Source of the DNA: Neocallimastix lanati (nom. inval.)
Lineage: Eukaryota > Neocallimastigomycota > Neocallimastigomycetes > Neocallimastigales > Neocallimastigaceae
Direction: 5' to 3'
Length of the DNA stretch: 22,741 nt
Assembly: GCA_016946835.1 (NCBI GenBank)
Contig: JACVTC010000500.1
Location: 1 to 22,741, forward strand
Shown: positions 1 through 12,900 of the stretch, one piece after another
Layout of the letters: the number at the start of each line of letters is the position of its first letter
Position numbering within the stretch: the stretch's first letter is position 1
Notes under the pieces: model-generated
Told to the model about the DNA's origin: nothing
Databases searched by the model: none
The model's input: only the letters and a program-made list of their open reading frames with translations
Position numbers and translations under genes: made by a program

Positions 1-373
1 TCTTAGTGACAGAGATCTTTTTACAAAGCAAGATTTTATATTAAAAAGTATTATTTATATTATTTTTAAAATTTAATTGCCTTTTTTTTTTTTTTTTATT
101 TTTTTATTTATTTTTGTTTATAAAATATTTTATTGATTAAAGTTTATTTATTTTAATATGAGTAATTACTTGATTTTTAAAATTTATGAGATTACATTTG
201 TATTTATACTATTTGTGGCTAAATAAAAATATAACGAGAAATTATTACATAATATATTTCATTGTATTAGCTTAACAACGAGTTCGTTGTATTATAAAAA
301 TATCTTTTAATTTATTTAATACACATAAATTATTTTAATATAAATTTAATATATTTTTCTTTGTATTCTAACA
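1..373 (-). repeat. Partial LTR (probably Copia-type), cut by window edge
   Basis: Read on the minus strand, an LTR starts at 373 with TGTTAGAATACAAAG and is preceded by a purine-rich tract (minus-strand GAGGGGGAA, 374-382), which is how a 3' LTR begins. The other LTR end lies outside the window. The body is AT-rich; the only strong structure is a hairpin at 275-290 (ACAACGA/TCGTTGT). The TGTTAG start is common in Copia-type LTRs, which is family knowledge and not proof. No second copy lies in the window. Confidence 0.5.
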
Positions 374-439
374 TTCCCCCTCAGACCAGAATGTTTGCTT
401 GTCAAAGATTTGGTTTGTAAACTTAGTCATTTTTGGTCC
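368..439 (-). pseudogene. Fragment of a retroelement pol C-terminus
   Basis: On the minus strand 23 codons run open into a TAG that overlaps the LTR start (368-370); the reading ends FWSEGEC. An ORF that stops inside the PPT/LTR junction is typical of LTR retrotransposon pol genes, and position plus LTR start suggest Copia RNase H, but the piece is too short to assign by sequence. The upstream part of the gene is missing: element 1 begins at 442, and the DNA beyond its far end does not continue this frame. Confidence 0.35.
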
Positions 440-674
440 ATTGTAACGAATATTGGAATATCCGTGTTTTAAAGAGTGTAACACAATAGGTAAGCACTTT
501 TTGATTAATAAGTAATTTGGTTTTTTAAAATATAGTTTTATTAATTAAGAAATAAATATTAATTATAAAGTTTAATTATTGTAATATTTCGAATTACTTA
601 TTAATTAATTCAATAATTAATAAAAACACAATTTTTAGAATATTTTTTTTTTTTTTTGGCTGCGAAATTCACTC

Positions 675-683
675 CTATTTATA
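675..683 (-). promoter_or_regulatory. TATA box in element 1 LTR
   Basis: Minus-strand TATAAATAG. It lies about 54 nt upstream of the GTGTTTTTAT segment that could be the RNA 5' end in a self-priming model. The equivalent box is in the 5' LTR near 6794-6802, where it would drive the genomic transcript. Confidence 0.5.
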
Positions 684-958
684 GTTTTTCAAAATTTAAA
701 TCCATAAAAATTTAAAACCATAAAATCATTAAAAAGTTTCATAAAAATTGATTATTTTCGGTTAAAAAGAATCTAAAGGAAATAATGATAAAAGATAAAT
801 TAAAATAGAATTTCTATCTGATTTGTTTCTATTAATTTCTAAGAATTTCTTTTGTTAATTTTTACAGAAATTTATACAGAAACAAATACAGAAACAAATA
901 CAGAAATGAAGTATAAAAATTCTTTAAAATTTAAATGATATAAAATTTTAGTAAATGT

Positions 959-1019
959 GTGAGTCGAACCCTAGTGGTTCAGGCTGAGGTCATAGTGACT
1001 AACCACTATGCCAGCATTC
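959..1019 (-). promoter_or_regulatory. tRNA-like pol III promoter module in the 3' LTR
   Basis: On the minus strand this reads as a tRNA-like unit: A box TGGCATAGTGG (1013-1003) and B box GGGTTCGACTC (971-961), start to start about 42 nt apart, both close to the pol III consensus. A 7-bp stem, CATAGTG/CACTATG (991-997 with 1004-1010), lies in the D-arm region. No proper acceptor stem is visible, so this is not a normal tRNA gene; it resembles the head of a tRNA-derived SINE. The same module is in the other LTR at 7076-7136. Confidence 0.6.
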
Positions 1020-1048
1020 TAATTTCTAATTTTTTAAGATTCGTTACA

Positions 1049-1063
1049 TGGTCCTCCTCTAGG
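1049..1063 (-). other. Polypurine tract of element 1
   Basis: Minus-strand CCTAGAGGAGGACCA directly abuts the 3' LTR start (TGTAACG at 1048). A purine-rich run touching the 3' LTR is where plus-strand DNA synthesis is primed. Read on the plus strand the same bases begin TGG and look like a tRNA-type PBS, but the ORF orientation favours the PPT reading. Confidence 0.65.
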
Positions 1064-1268
1064 ATTCGGATGCCAGACGAATCTTTTGCTTTAAATCTAA
1101 ACTATTTCTAATTCTAACTTTTATAATAACAAACTATAACTAAAATACTTATAGGAGTGATAATTTAATTAATACATTGGATAATAAAAATTACATGAAT
1201 TTTAAGTTTTAAAATAAAGTATAAAATAAAACTATCTAGAATAAATGTTTTTGAATAATATAAAATAA

Positions 1269-1299
<31 letters not shown>

Positions 1300-1367
1300 A
1301 TCATAAGTTAGAATGATTAATAGTACTTTGATGAAATAAAATTTATTTTTGATTAAATGATTTATAT
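1064..1367. other. 3' UTR of element 1, no gene
   Basis: AT-rich non-coding DNA between the Gag-Pol stop and the polypurine tract. It contains a hairpin next to the PPT (GATTCG with CGAATC, about 1063-1082) and a 25-nt T run at 1269-1293. I see no ORF or further promoter signal. Confidence 0.6.
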
Positions 1368-6038
<4,671 letters not shown>

Positions 6039-6040
<2 letters not shown>

Positions 6041-6260
6041 TATAATCATTAATTTTGTTTGAATAATAAATATACAATATAATTAATTATTAGAAGAAGT
6101 AAATATTTAATTTCAATATAAATAATTTTAATTTCAAGGATGGCTATATGGATTATTGAAAATATTAATAATTTTAATATATAGTAAAATTCAAGGGTTC
6201 CGATTGAATTTATAAATTCATGCATGAATTTTGGTAGAAAAATTTATAGTCTTGGTAAGT
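6039..6260. other. Element 1 leader, no gene
   Basis: AT-rich leader between the simple repeats and the tandem array. The palindrome ATTCATGCATGAAT near 6217-6230 is the only clear structure. No ORF is supported. Confidence 0.5.
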
Positions 6261-6520
6261 GGTTTCAAAAATAGTAGAAAATGGGATTCCTTAACGGGGT
6301 TCCAAAAAGAGTAATAGAGAATGGGATTACTTAACGGGGTTCCAAAAAGAGTAGTAGAGAATGGGATTCCTTAACGGGGTTCCAAAAAAGAGTAGTAGAG
6401 AATGGGATTCCTTAACGGGGTTCCAAAAAAGAATAGTAGTAAATGGGATTCCTTAACGGGGTTCCAAAAATAGTAGTAGAAAATGGGATTCCTTAACGGG
6501 GTTCCAAAAAGAGTAAAAGT
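6261..6520 (-). repeat. Six 41-bp tandem repeats in the element 1 leader
   Basis: Six copies of a 40-42-bp unit, each with the GC-richer core GGGATTCCTTAACGGGGTTC on the plus strand and an A-rich spacer of the AAAAAGAGTAGTAGAGAA type. Copies differ by a few substitutions and A-run length. The array lies in the untranslated leader between the 5' LTR and gag, where packaging and translation signals are usually found. Its function is unknown. Confidence 0.9.
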
Positions 6521-6543
6521 GCAAAGGTATTGTGCTTAGTTTA

Positions 6544-6556
6544 GTGGTGTTTTTAT
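6544..6556 (-). other. Candidate self-priming primer-binding site of element 1
   Basis: Directly downstream of the 5' LTR on the minus strand the sequence is ATAAAAACACCAC, which does not start with the TGG of a tRNA-type PBS. Its first 10 nt are exactly complementary to GTGTTTTTAT inside the LTR (minus strand; 6748-6739 in the 5' LTR, 629-620 in the 3' LTR), about 54 nt past the TATA box. Tf1-type elements prime from the 5' end of their own RNA with 11 nt pairing at this position. That this element does so is inferred. Confidence 0.5.
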
Positions 6557-7163
6557 TGTAACGAATATTGGAATATCCGTGTTTTAAAGAGTGTAACACA
6601 ATAGGTAAGCACTTTTTGATTAATAAGTAATTCGGTTTTTTAAAATATAGTTTTATTAATTAAGAAATTTAAAAATATTAATTATAAAGTTTAATTATTG
6701 TAATATTTCGAATTACTTATTAATTAATTCAATAATTAATAAAAACACAATTTTTAGAATATTTTTTTTTTTTTTGGCTGCGAAATTCACTCCTATTTAT
6801 AGTTTTTCAAAATTTAAATCCATAAAAATTTAAAACCATAAAATCATTAAAAAGTTTCATAAAAATTGATTATTTTCGGTTAAAAAGAATCTAAAGGAAA
6901 TAATGATAAAAGATAAATTAAAATAGAATTTCTATCTGATTTGTTTCTATTAATTTCTAAGAATTTCTTTTGTTAATTTTACAGAAATTTATACAGAAAC
7001 AAATACAGAAACAAATACAGAAATGAAGTATAAAAATTCTTTAAAATTTAAATGATATAAAATTTTAGTAAATGTGTGAGTCGAACCCTAGTGGTTCAGG
7101 CTGAGGTCATAGTGACTAACCACTATGCCAGCATTCTAATTTCTAATTTTTTATGATACGACA
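6557..7163 (-). repeat. Element 1 5' LTR, outer end diverged
   Basis: Near-identical to 442-1048 up to about 7153. The last ten or so bases differ: TGATACGACA stands where the other copy has AGATTCGTTACA. Either the end mutated with a 2-bp loss, or the LTR was truncated at 7153 against a separate repeat starting TGATACGA (7154-7695). The TATA box, tRNA-like module and self-priming segment (6739-6748) are all kept. Confidence 0.9.
7076..7136 (-). promoter_or_regulatory. tRNA-like pol III promoter module in the 5' LTR
   Basis: Second copy of the module at 959-1019, with the A box at 7130-7120 and the B box at 7088-7078, both unchanged. It lies about 35 bp inside the U3 start and on the element's own transcription strand, so pol III initiation here would read toward the pol II promoter. 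A short T run on the same strand about 25-30 nt past the B box could end a small transcript. Confidence 0.6.
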
Positions 7164-7695
7164 CTTACAAATAATATAGAAATAACTATAAAAATAATTT
7201 AAATAATAGATAAATAATTTAATACATGTAAATAAATGAGTTTGTACAATTAATAAGTATTAATAAAATTAAATAAGATAAACTAACCAATAGAATAGAG
7301 TTAAGAGAAATAATGAAATATAAAATGAAGAAAATAAATAATAAATTAAGAAGGAAGTTAGAGAGCTAACTAAAAAGTTAATATTAAGGAGAGAAAACTT
7401 AATATTATTATAATTATAGTTATAAAGAAAATAATTAGTTATTCAGAGGAATTAACTAATATAAAATTTAGTAGAATTTAATATGTATTAATATAACTAA
7501 AATAATAAAATATATTGATTAATATTTAAATATAAAATAAAATAATAAAATTAAAATACGACAAAAGAATTATTATTGTTTACTATATATTTTATTAGTG
7601 TGTGTTTATTATTATATTCTTCTGTTAGAATATATTATTTTATAATCAAACAACTTGCTCAACCGAACACTGATACTTTTAATAATATCGTATCA
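7154..7695. repeat. Candidate solo LTR between elements 1 and 2
   Basis: AT-rich, non-coding, 542 bp. It starts TGATACGACA and ends ATATCGTATCA, giving an 8-bp perfect terminal inverted repeat (TGATACGA/TCGTATCA) with the TG...CA ends of an LTR. TTTA stands just before it and just after it, a possible 4-bp target duplication, weak in such AT-rich DNA. It fills the gap between elements 1 and 2 exactly. No second copy is in the window. Confidence 0.4.
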
Positions 7696-7699
7696 TTTA

Positions 7700-8486
7700 T
7701 AATACAGAATGAACAAATAATACTAATTGTGCTAGAATAATATAAATTATTCTAACCTTATAGATTATTCTATTCTATATAATTGGAACTTTCCAGTATT
7801 CTTCAAATATTACTAAATAGAAATCTTAAGTTAATAAATCACTAATTAACTTATAATTCCTTTTTGAATTATCGATCCGATTCCATTATAATGTATTAAA
7901 AATCTTTAGCCAAGAATATTGTCCTTGCCCACTTAATATATTAATATTATATTTCTTTTGTATTATGTTATATTGAAAATAATCAAATCTATTTAATTAG
8001 TTATTAAAATTTTCGTTATCAATATAAATTTATTTTTAATTACTAAATTTAACTAAACCACAATAAAATATTCTGTATAATCTCTTTATTTTTATTTTAT
8101 ATATATTAGTATTAAACTATTATTAAATAATTAATAATTCAATAATATATAACTACTATTTATAACAATAATATTATTAACTAAAATAATAATTCAATTT
8201 CAATTTAAATGTTTTATTTATAAAAATAATTAGTAATTAGTTTATTAAAAAAATAGTTAGGCTTTACAAATTTTAATTTGATAAAAAAATATAAATACAT
8301 GTAATTTTAGTGAAATAAAATATAATCAATAACTTTCTTTTTATTAAATAAATAATTATATTATTATTTTTCTTTTATAAATTTAAATAAATAAATATTG
8401 ATTTTAAAACAAATTATTTTTTTTATTGTAATTTTATTATTTGTGTTAATTATTATTATATTCCTAAAATTATATGAACCATACCA
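7700..8486 (+). repeat. Element 2 5' LTR
   Basis: Near-identical to 13925-14708. It begins TAATACAG, where the related element 3 LTR has TGATAAG, so the usual TG has probably mutated. It ends ACCATACCA. A TATA box (TATAAATA) at 8290-8297 places U3 before it and R-U5 after it. Confidence 0.92.
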
Positions 8487-8494
8487 TGAAAAAT

Positions 8495-8512
8495 TGGTGG
8501 AGATATCGGGGA
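8495..8512 (+). other. Candidate tRNA primer-binding site of element 2
   Basis: TGGTGGAGATATCGGGGA begins 8 nt after the LTR end. TGG followed by a seven-base acceptor-like stretch and a GC-rich T-stem-like stretch fits complementarity to a tRNA 3' end whose acceptor 5' strand would read GGAGATA. I cannot name the tRNA. The GC content stands out from the flanks. Confidence 0.55.
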
Positions 8513-8685
8513 GTATAATAATAAATTAATACATTAGGAATAAAATTATAATATTAATAAATAATTTTTCTAATAAAACAAATATTTTTTTTAAAAAAGA
8601 AAACAATTTTTATATTTTTAACTAATTATTATTAATTGTTAAAAATATTAATTAATATTAAATTAAACTAATATTCGTGCATAGA
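8513..8685. other. AT-rich leader of element 2, no gene
   Basis: Low-complexity AT-rich DNA between the PBS and the conserved leader block. No ORF and no clear structure. Confidence 0.5.
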
Positions 8686-8689
8686 TTTC

Positions 8690-8850
8690 CGGGTTAAGTT
8701 TATCCTACATAGTAATTGGGCTAGTAGGCTCTGGACTGCTATTTTTTATATTGAAAATAGTAACCGTGGCACACGCGTGGCATGACACCTTTCAAGAGGT
8801 AAGCTGCACGTCAGACAGTGTGTACTATCAGATTGCACGATTATTATAAT
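8690..8850 (+). ncRNA. Conserved structured leader block, element 2 copy
   Basis: About 150 nt, much richer in GC than its surroundings and nearly identical to 16770-16925. It contains a hairpin CTATTTT/AAAATAG (8739-8745 with 8754-8760), the 8-bp palindrome CACGCGTG (8772-8779), and a perfect 5' splice-donor match AG|GTAAG (GT at 8799-8800). In the second copy the hairpin has changed on both arms and still pairs. Conservation in an untranslated leader suggests a cis-acting RNA signal such as packaging or dimerisation; this is inference. Confidence 0.6.
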
Positions 8851-8995
8851 TTAATAAGTGATTAATAATAATAAATAATTAATAATTTTATTAGTTAAAA
8901 GATTTATTTTTTTTAATTTTTTTTATTTTTACTTTTTTATAACAATTTATACATTACGAGGTTTAGCATTCTATAGATACAATAAATTTTATTTT

Positions 8996-9913
8996 ATGAG
9001 AACATCCAGTACTTCCAGTACTCCAACAGAGAGTACTCCAGAAAGTAAGCTTAGCTTCAGAGAATTAAAGAAAGAATTAAAAGATTTTGAAAAGCTTACT
9101 AAACAAAACCTTGACATCAACTCCTGGGCAAATGAGTTAAAGGCATGGATAAAATACCAACATATCAAGGATCCCGAAACTATTTTTACTGCTTGTATAT
9201 TAACGGCTTCTGGAGAACCAAGAGAAATTATCCAAGAACTAGAAGATGGAAATGACCTTACTGAAGATGAAGATTCTGATTTCGATAGCGATAGTGAAGG
9301 AGAAGATGATGAAGAAAGTGAATCTACTACCACCTACCCAAGCCTTGATGAAATCATAAATCATCTGAAGACTTTCTATGGACTTAAAGAAGATCAAACC
9401 AACTTGTTACGAGAATTGCGTTCCATGAAAATAAAGAAGAACGAGAAAGTTAAAGATTTTAATGTCCGTTATAGATCTTTGTACCATAAATTGGATAAAA
9501 AGAGAAGAAGAAAAATTAGTGTTTTAGATTATGCAGATTCCTTAACCAATAATCCTGACGCATGGAGAAAGGTTATGCTTAAAGACAATATTTCTATTAC
9601 CAAAGCATTCGCTATAGCTGAAAAAGTTGATCGTTTATCTATTAAAAATAGTACTGAATATTATGATAAGACTCGTTACAATCTCCTTAACTCTAAAAGT
9701 AATTTTAATAAGAACATTTCAAATGATTTTAACAAACCAAAAACCCACAAAAATGTATCTATAGAAAATCTCACTAACAAGATGAAAGAAATGAAAATTA
9801 GTACTTGCTGGTTTTGTAGCAATGAAGGACATACCAAACGAAACTGTCCTAAATTAAATTCTATATTGGAAAATAACCGCAAGAAGTTTTATGAAAATTA
9901 TTTAAACCACTAA
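8996..9913 (+). CDS. gag: Gag of element 2
   Basis: 305 residues. A Ser/Thr-rich N-terminus leads into a capsid-type helical region (about 20-80), an acidic Glu/Asp/Ser insert (about 82-110), a second retrotransposon-Gag region (about 115-215), and one zinc knuckle CX2CX4HX4C at 271-284 just before the C-terminus. Gag should form the particle shell and the knuckle should bind the genomic RNA. The ATG follows a short AT-rich stretch and has no in-frame rival upstream. The last codons TAT TTA AAC CAC TAA contain the slippery heptamer, so the ordinary product ends at the TAA while a fraction would shift into pol. Confidence 0.92.
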   Translation: MRTSSTSSTPTESTPESKLSFRELKKELKDFEKLTKQNLDINSWANELKAWIKYQHIKDPETIFTACILTASGEPREIIQELEDGNDLTEDEDSDFDSDSEGEDDEESESTTTYPSLDEIINHLKTFYGLKEDQTNLLRELRSMKIKKNEKVKDFNVRYRSLYHKLDKKRRRKISVLDYADSLTNNPDAWRKVMLKDNISITKAFAIAEKVDRLSIKNSTEYYDKTRYNLLNSKSNFNKNISNDFNKPKTHKNVSIENLTNKMKEMKISTCWFCSNEGHTKRNCPKLNSILENNRKKFYENYLNH

Positions 9914-9953
9914 AAGGGAGTAGAAGCACTCCCATCGTCAAAAAAATTGCTTC
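9901..9953 (+). promoter_or_regulatory. Programmed -1 frameshift signal: TTTAAAC plus H-type pseudoknot
   Basis: In the gag frame, 9901-9907 reads T TTA AAC, the efficient X XXY YYZ heptamer. After an 8-nt spacer, GGGAGT (9916-9921) pairs perfectly with ACTCCC (9928-9933). The loop bases GAAGC (9923-9927) pair with GCTTC (9949-9953), giving an H-type pseudoknot: stem 1 of 6 bp, loop 1 of 1 nt, stem 2 of 5 bp, no spacer between the stems, and an A-rich 15-nt loop 3. Slipping back by one enters the pol frame, which is open from 9895 to 13710. The gag stop follows 3 nt after the heptamer. Confidence 0.88.
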
Positions 9954-12900
9954 AGTCTGCCATCGTCCCAAAACAGTTGACTTAAAAGAAGATGATGATT
10001 ATGAAGAAATTGCTGATTTCCAAGAAGGTACTACTACGGATTATTACGAAGATTTTGATGATGAGTCGGATGGTTCCAAAGAATTGGATTACTTAGTAAA
10101 CGTTATAAAGAGAAAGGCAAATCCTAAAGATGAAGAGACTAGTGACCAAAGAGGAAAGAGGGTTCACCGTAGTCTAAGAGATGATCCTAAGCCAATAGTT
10201 ACTCCAGGTTTACGAAAACAAAAAGAAAATCAATTAAGGGGAACATCGCGACCAGTCAAAAAGCCAACAACTCAATTACATCCTTCGATTATGGCTCAAC
10301 CCAGAATAGAGAAAGAAAAGAGGATTGAGAAAGAGCTAAGAGATAAGGAAAGAGCTAGTACTAGTACTTCTGTGGAAAATAATAAAAATAGTATTGTTAA
10401 TATTATTAATGAAGAAACTTCTCAGGAAGGAAATAATTCTAAACAAACTTTAAATAAATTAATTCAAGAAAAATCATCAGAAAAGTCAACTGAAATTATG
10501 CCAACTAGAATTCCAAAAAGAATACAAATGCAAACTGATTGTGATAGTTATGACGTGATCAAAGATTTAAACTCCAGTAATTGCAATATTACATTTGGAC
10601 AATTATTGGACGTTGCTCCAAAGATACGGTCTCAAGTATCACAAGGACTTAAATTAGAAAAGAATAATACTAAAATTTCAGGTGCAGTGGATAATATGTG
10701 TGCTACTACAATAATAACGAACAATATAGATCATACATATAAAAGTAAACATCATGAACCACAAGAAGATGATATTGCTATGGTTGATGTAATAGTAGAT
10801 GGAGTTCGTGGTAAGGCTTTAATAGATTCATGTAGCAATTTAAGTATTATCACAAAGCAATTTTTAGATAAATTACCTTATCAGTATGAACCTATAGGAG
10901 TTAGTGCAGGACGAATACGTTTAGCAACGATGAATGATGATTACTCAGAAGATGTGTTAATCAAAGTTCCCGTAAAAATTAATGAACTAGAACTACTCGT
11001 TACGTGTAGAATTATAGACAAGGAGGATCCATTCTATGATATATTAATCAACCTCAAAACTCAAATTGATAACCAGTTATTTATACATCCAATTAGATAT
11101 AGTCTTTGTCGATTTAATGATCAAGGTTTAATTGAAGAAATTGCACCTATTAATAATGAATATGATGACGAAGAAAAATTATTATGTGTAATCAAAGCAT
11201 TGAATCACCAAGAAGCTAAGCAACAATTGAAAACGATTGAAGGATTACCACCCATAAAATATATATATGACACAGTTTTTCAAAGTACAATTAATTCAAA
11301 TTATAGAGAAGCTATTACTAAATTACTTGAAGAATATATTGATATAATTGCAACTTCTTCTGAAGAATTAACACCTTCAGATTTATCACCACACAAAATT
11401 ATTCTTAAGGAAGGAGTTAAACCTATTAAACAAAAATTTTATCGACTTAGTAAATTAAAAACAGATATCTTAAAAGAAGAATTAACCAAACTCATATATA
11501 AACGATTAATTGAACCTTCATGTTCAGAATGGTCATCACCAGTAGTACTTGTGCCTAAAAAGAACGGTAAATGGCGCCTGTGTATTGACTATAGGAAAGT
11601 AAATGAAGCAACTAAGAAGGATTCTTATTCTTTACCAAATATTGAGGAAATTTTTGATAGCTTAGATGGAGCAAAAATCTTCTCAACATTAGATCTTTAT
11701 TCCGGTTATCATCAAATATTAATGGATGATGATAGTGTTGAAATCACTACCTTTACAACTAAGTTCGGAAACTACCAATTCAAGGTAATGCCCTTCGGTT
11801 TAACAGGTGCTCCAGCTACATTCCAAAGAGAAATGAACCGTATACTATTTCCCTTAATAGGAAAATGCGTCTATAACTTTATAGATGATATTTTAATCTA
11901 CTCAAGAACTGAAGAAGAACACCTAGAACATCTTAAACAAGTCTTAGAAATATTCAAGGAACATAAGTTAAAAATCAATATCGAAAAGTGTTCTTTCATG
12001 CAAACTGAAGTAGAAGTACTTGGACATAAAGTATCCTCAGAAGGTTTAAGTCCATTGGAAAACAAAGTTGAAGCTATTAAAGAATGGAAGGCTCCCTCTA
12101 ACATTCATGAACTTCGATCATTTTTAGGAGCCATTGGATATAATAGAAATTTTATTAAGGACTTTGCAAAAGTTACTGCTCCTCTCTGCACTCTATTAAG
12201 AAAAGGTATTAAGTTTGAATGGAAAAAGGAACAAGAAGAAAGCTTTAAAATTCTTAAGGAAAGATTAATCAATGCTCCAATATTAAGATTTCCTAGATTC
12301 GATAGAGAATTTATTATAAGAACAGATGCTTCCTATGATGGTATAGGCGGTGTGCTTTTACAAAAGGATGATGAAACTGGAAAGGAACATCCGGTTCATT
12401 ATATTAGTAAAAGTTTATCTAAATCGGAAAAGAATTATGGAATTACGGATCTAGAAGGTGCTGCTCTAATTTACTGTATTAATAAATTAAAATCTTATAT
12501 TATGGGAAATCCTAAGCAAACTATAGTATATACAGATCATAGACCATTAATCGGATTACTTAAAAGTAAGGAACCACAAAATTCTCGTCATACTAGATGG
12601 TGTTTGACTATCAGTATGTTAGGAATTGATTTACGATATGAAACTGGAAAGAATAATGTTGTCGCAGATGCTCTATCAAGAATGAAAAATGAAAAAGAAA
12701 AAGTTGTCTTAACAACACAAATTATCAAGGAACAAGATGAAAACCTGCTTTCAAGAACCATTAAGGAATTTATTGAAGAAAAATTTACGACAATTGATGG
12801 TGTGGACTACTTTGTTGATGGCAATAATTATAGAAAATTAGTTACAGATACAAAAGAAAAACTTCAATTAATTTTTCAAGCACACAGTATAGGACACGAA

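Larger units (their letters stand above)
442..1048 (-). repeat. Element 1 3' LTR
   Basis: Direct repeat of 6557-7163. Its ends form a perfect 10-bp inverted repeat (TGTAACGAAT at 442-451, ATTCGTTACA at 1039-1048), and TGTAACG starts are frequent in fungal chromoviruses. On the minus strand it holds, in order, a tRNA-like module (1019-959), an AT-rich U3 with short repeats around ACAGAAACAAAT (877-905), a TATA box (683-675), and a segment complementary to the site next to the 5' LTR (620-629). Confidence 0.92.

Noticed and set aside
959-1019. A functional tRNA gene
   Set aside because: A and B boxes are good, but I cannot form a 7-bp acceptor stem or a normal anticodon arm, and the module is duplicated only as part of the LTR.
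1049-1074. Plus-strand TGGTCCTCCTCTAGGATTCG after the left LTR, resembling a tRNA-type PBS
   Set aside because: It would require a plus-strand element, but the only coding region between the LTRs is on the minus strand. On that strand the same bases form a purine tract touching the 3' LTR, which fits a PPT better. A nested plus-strand element remains possible but has no coding support.
6261-6520. CRISPR-like array
   Set aside because: Units are contiguous tandem copies with no unique spacers, in a retrotransposon leader of a eukaryote-type genome.
10084-10086. TTG at 10084 as a start codon for pol
   Set aside because: The frame is open well upstream to 9895 without any ATG, and a strong -1 frameshift signal leads into it. 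An independent non-ATG start is unnecessary.
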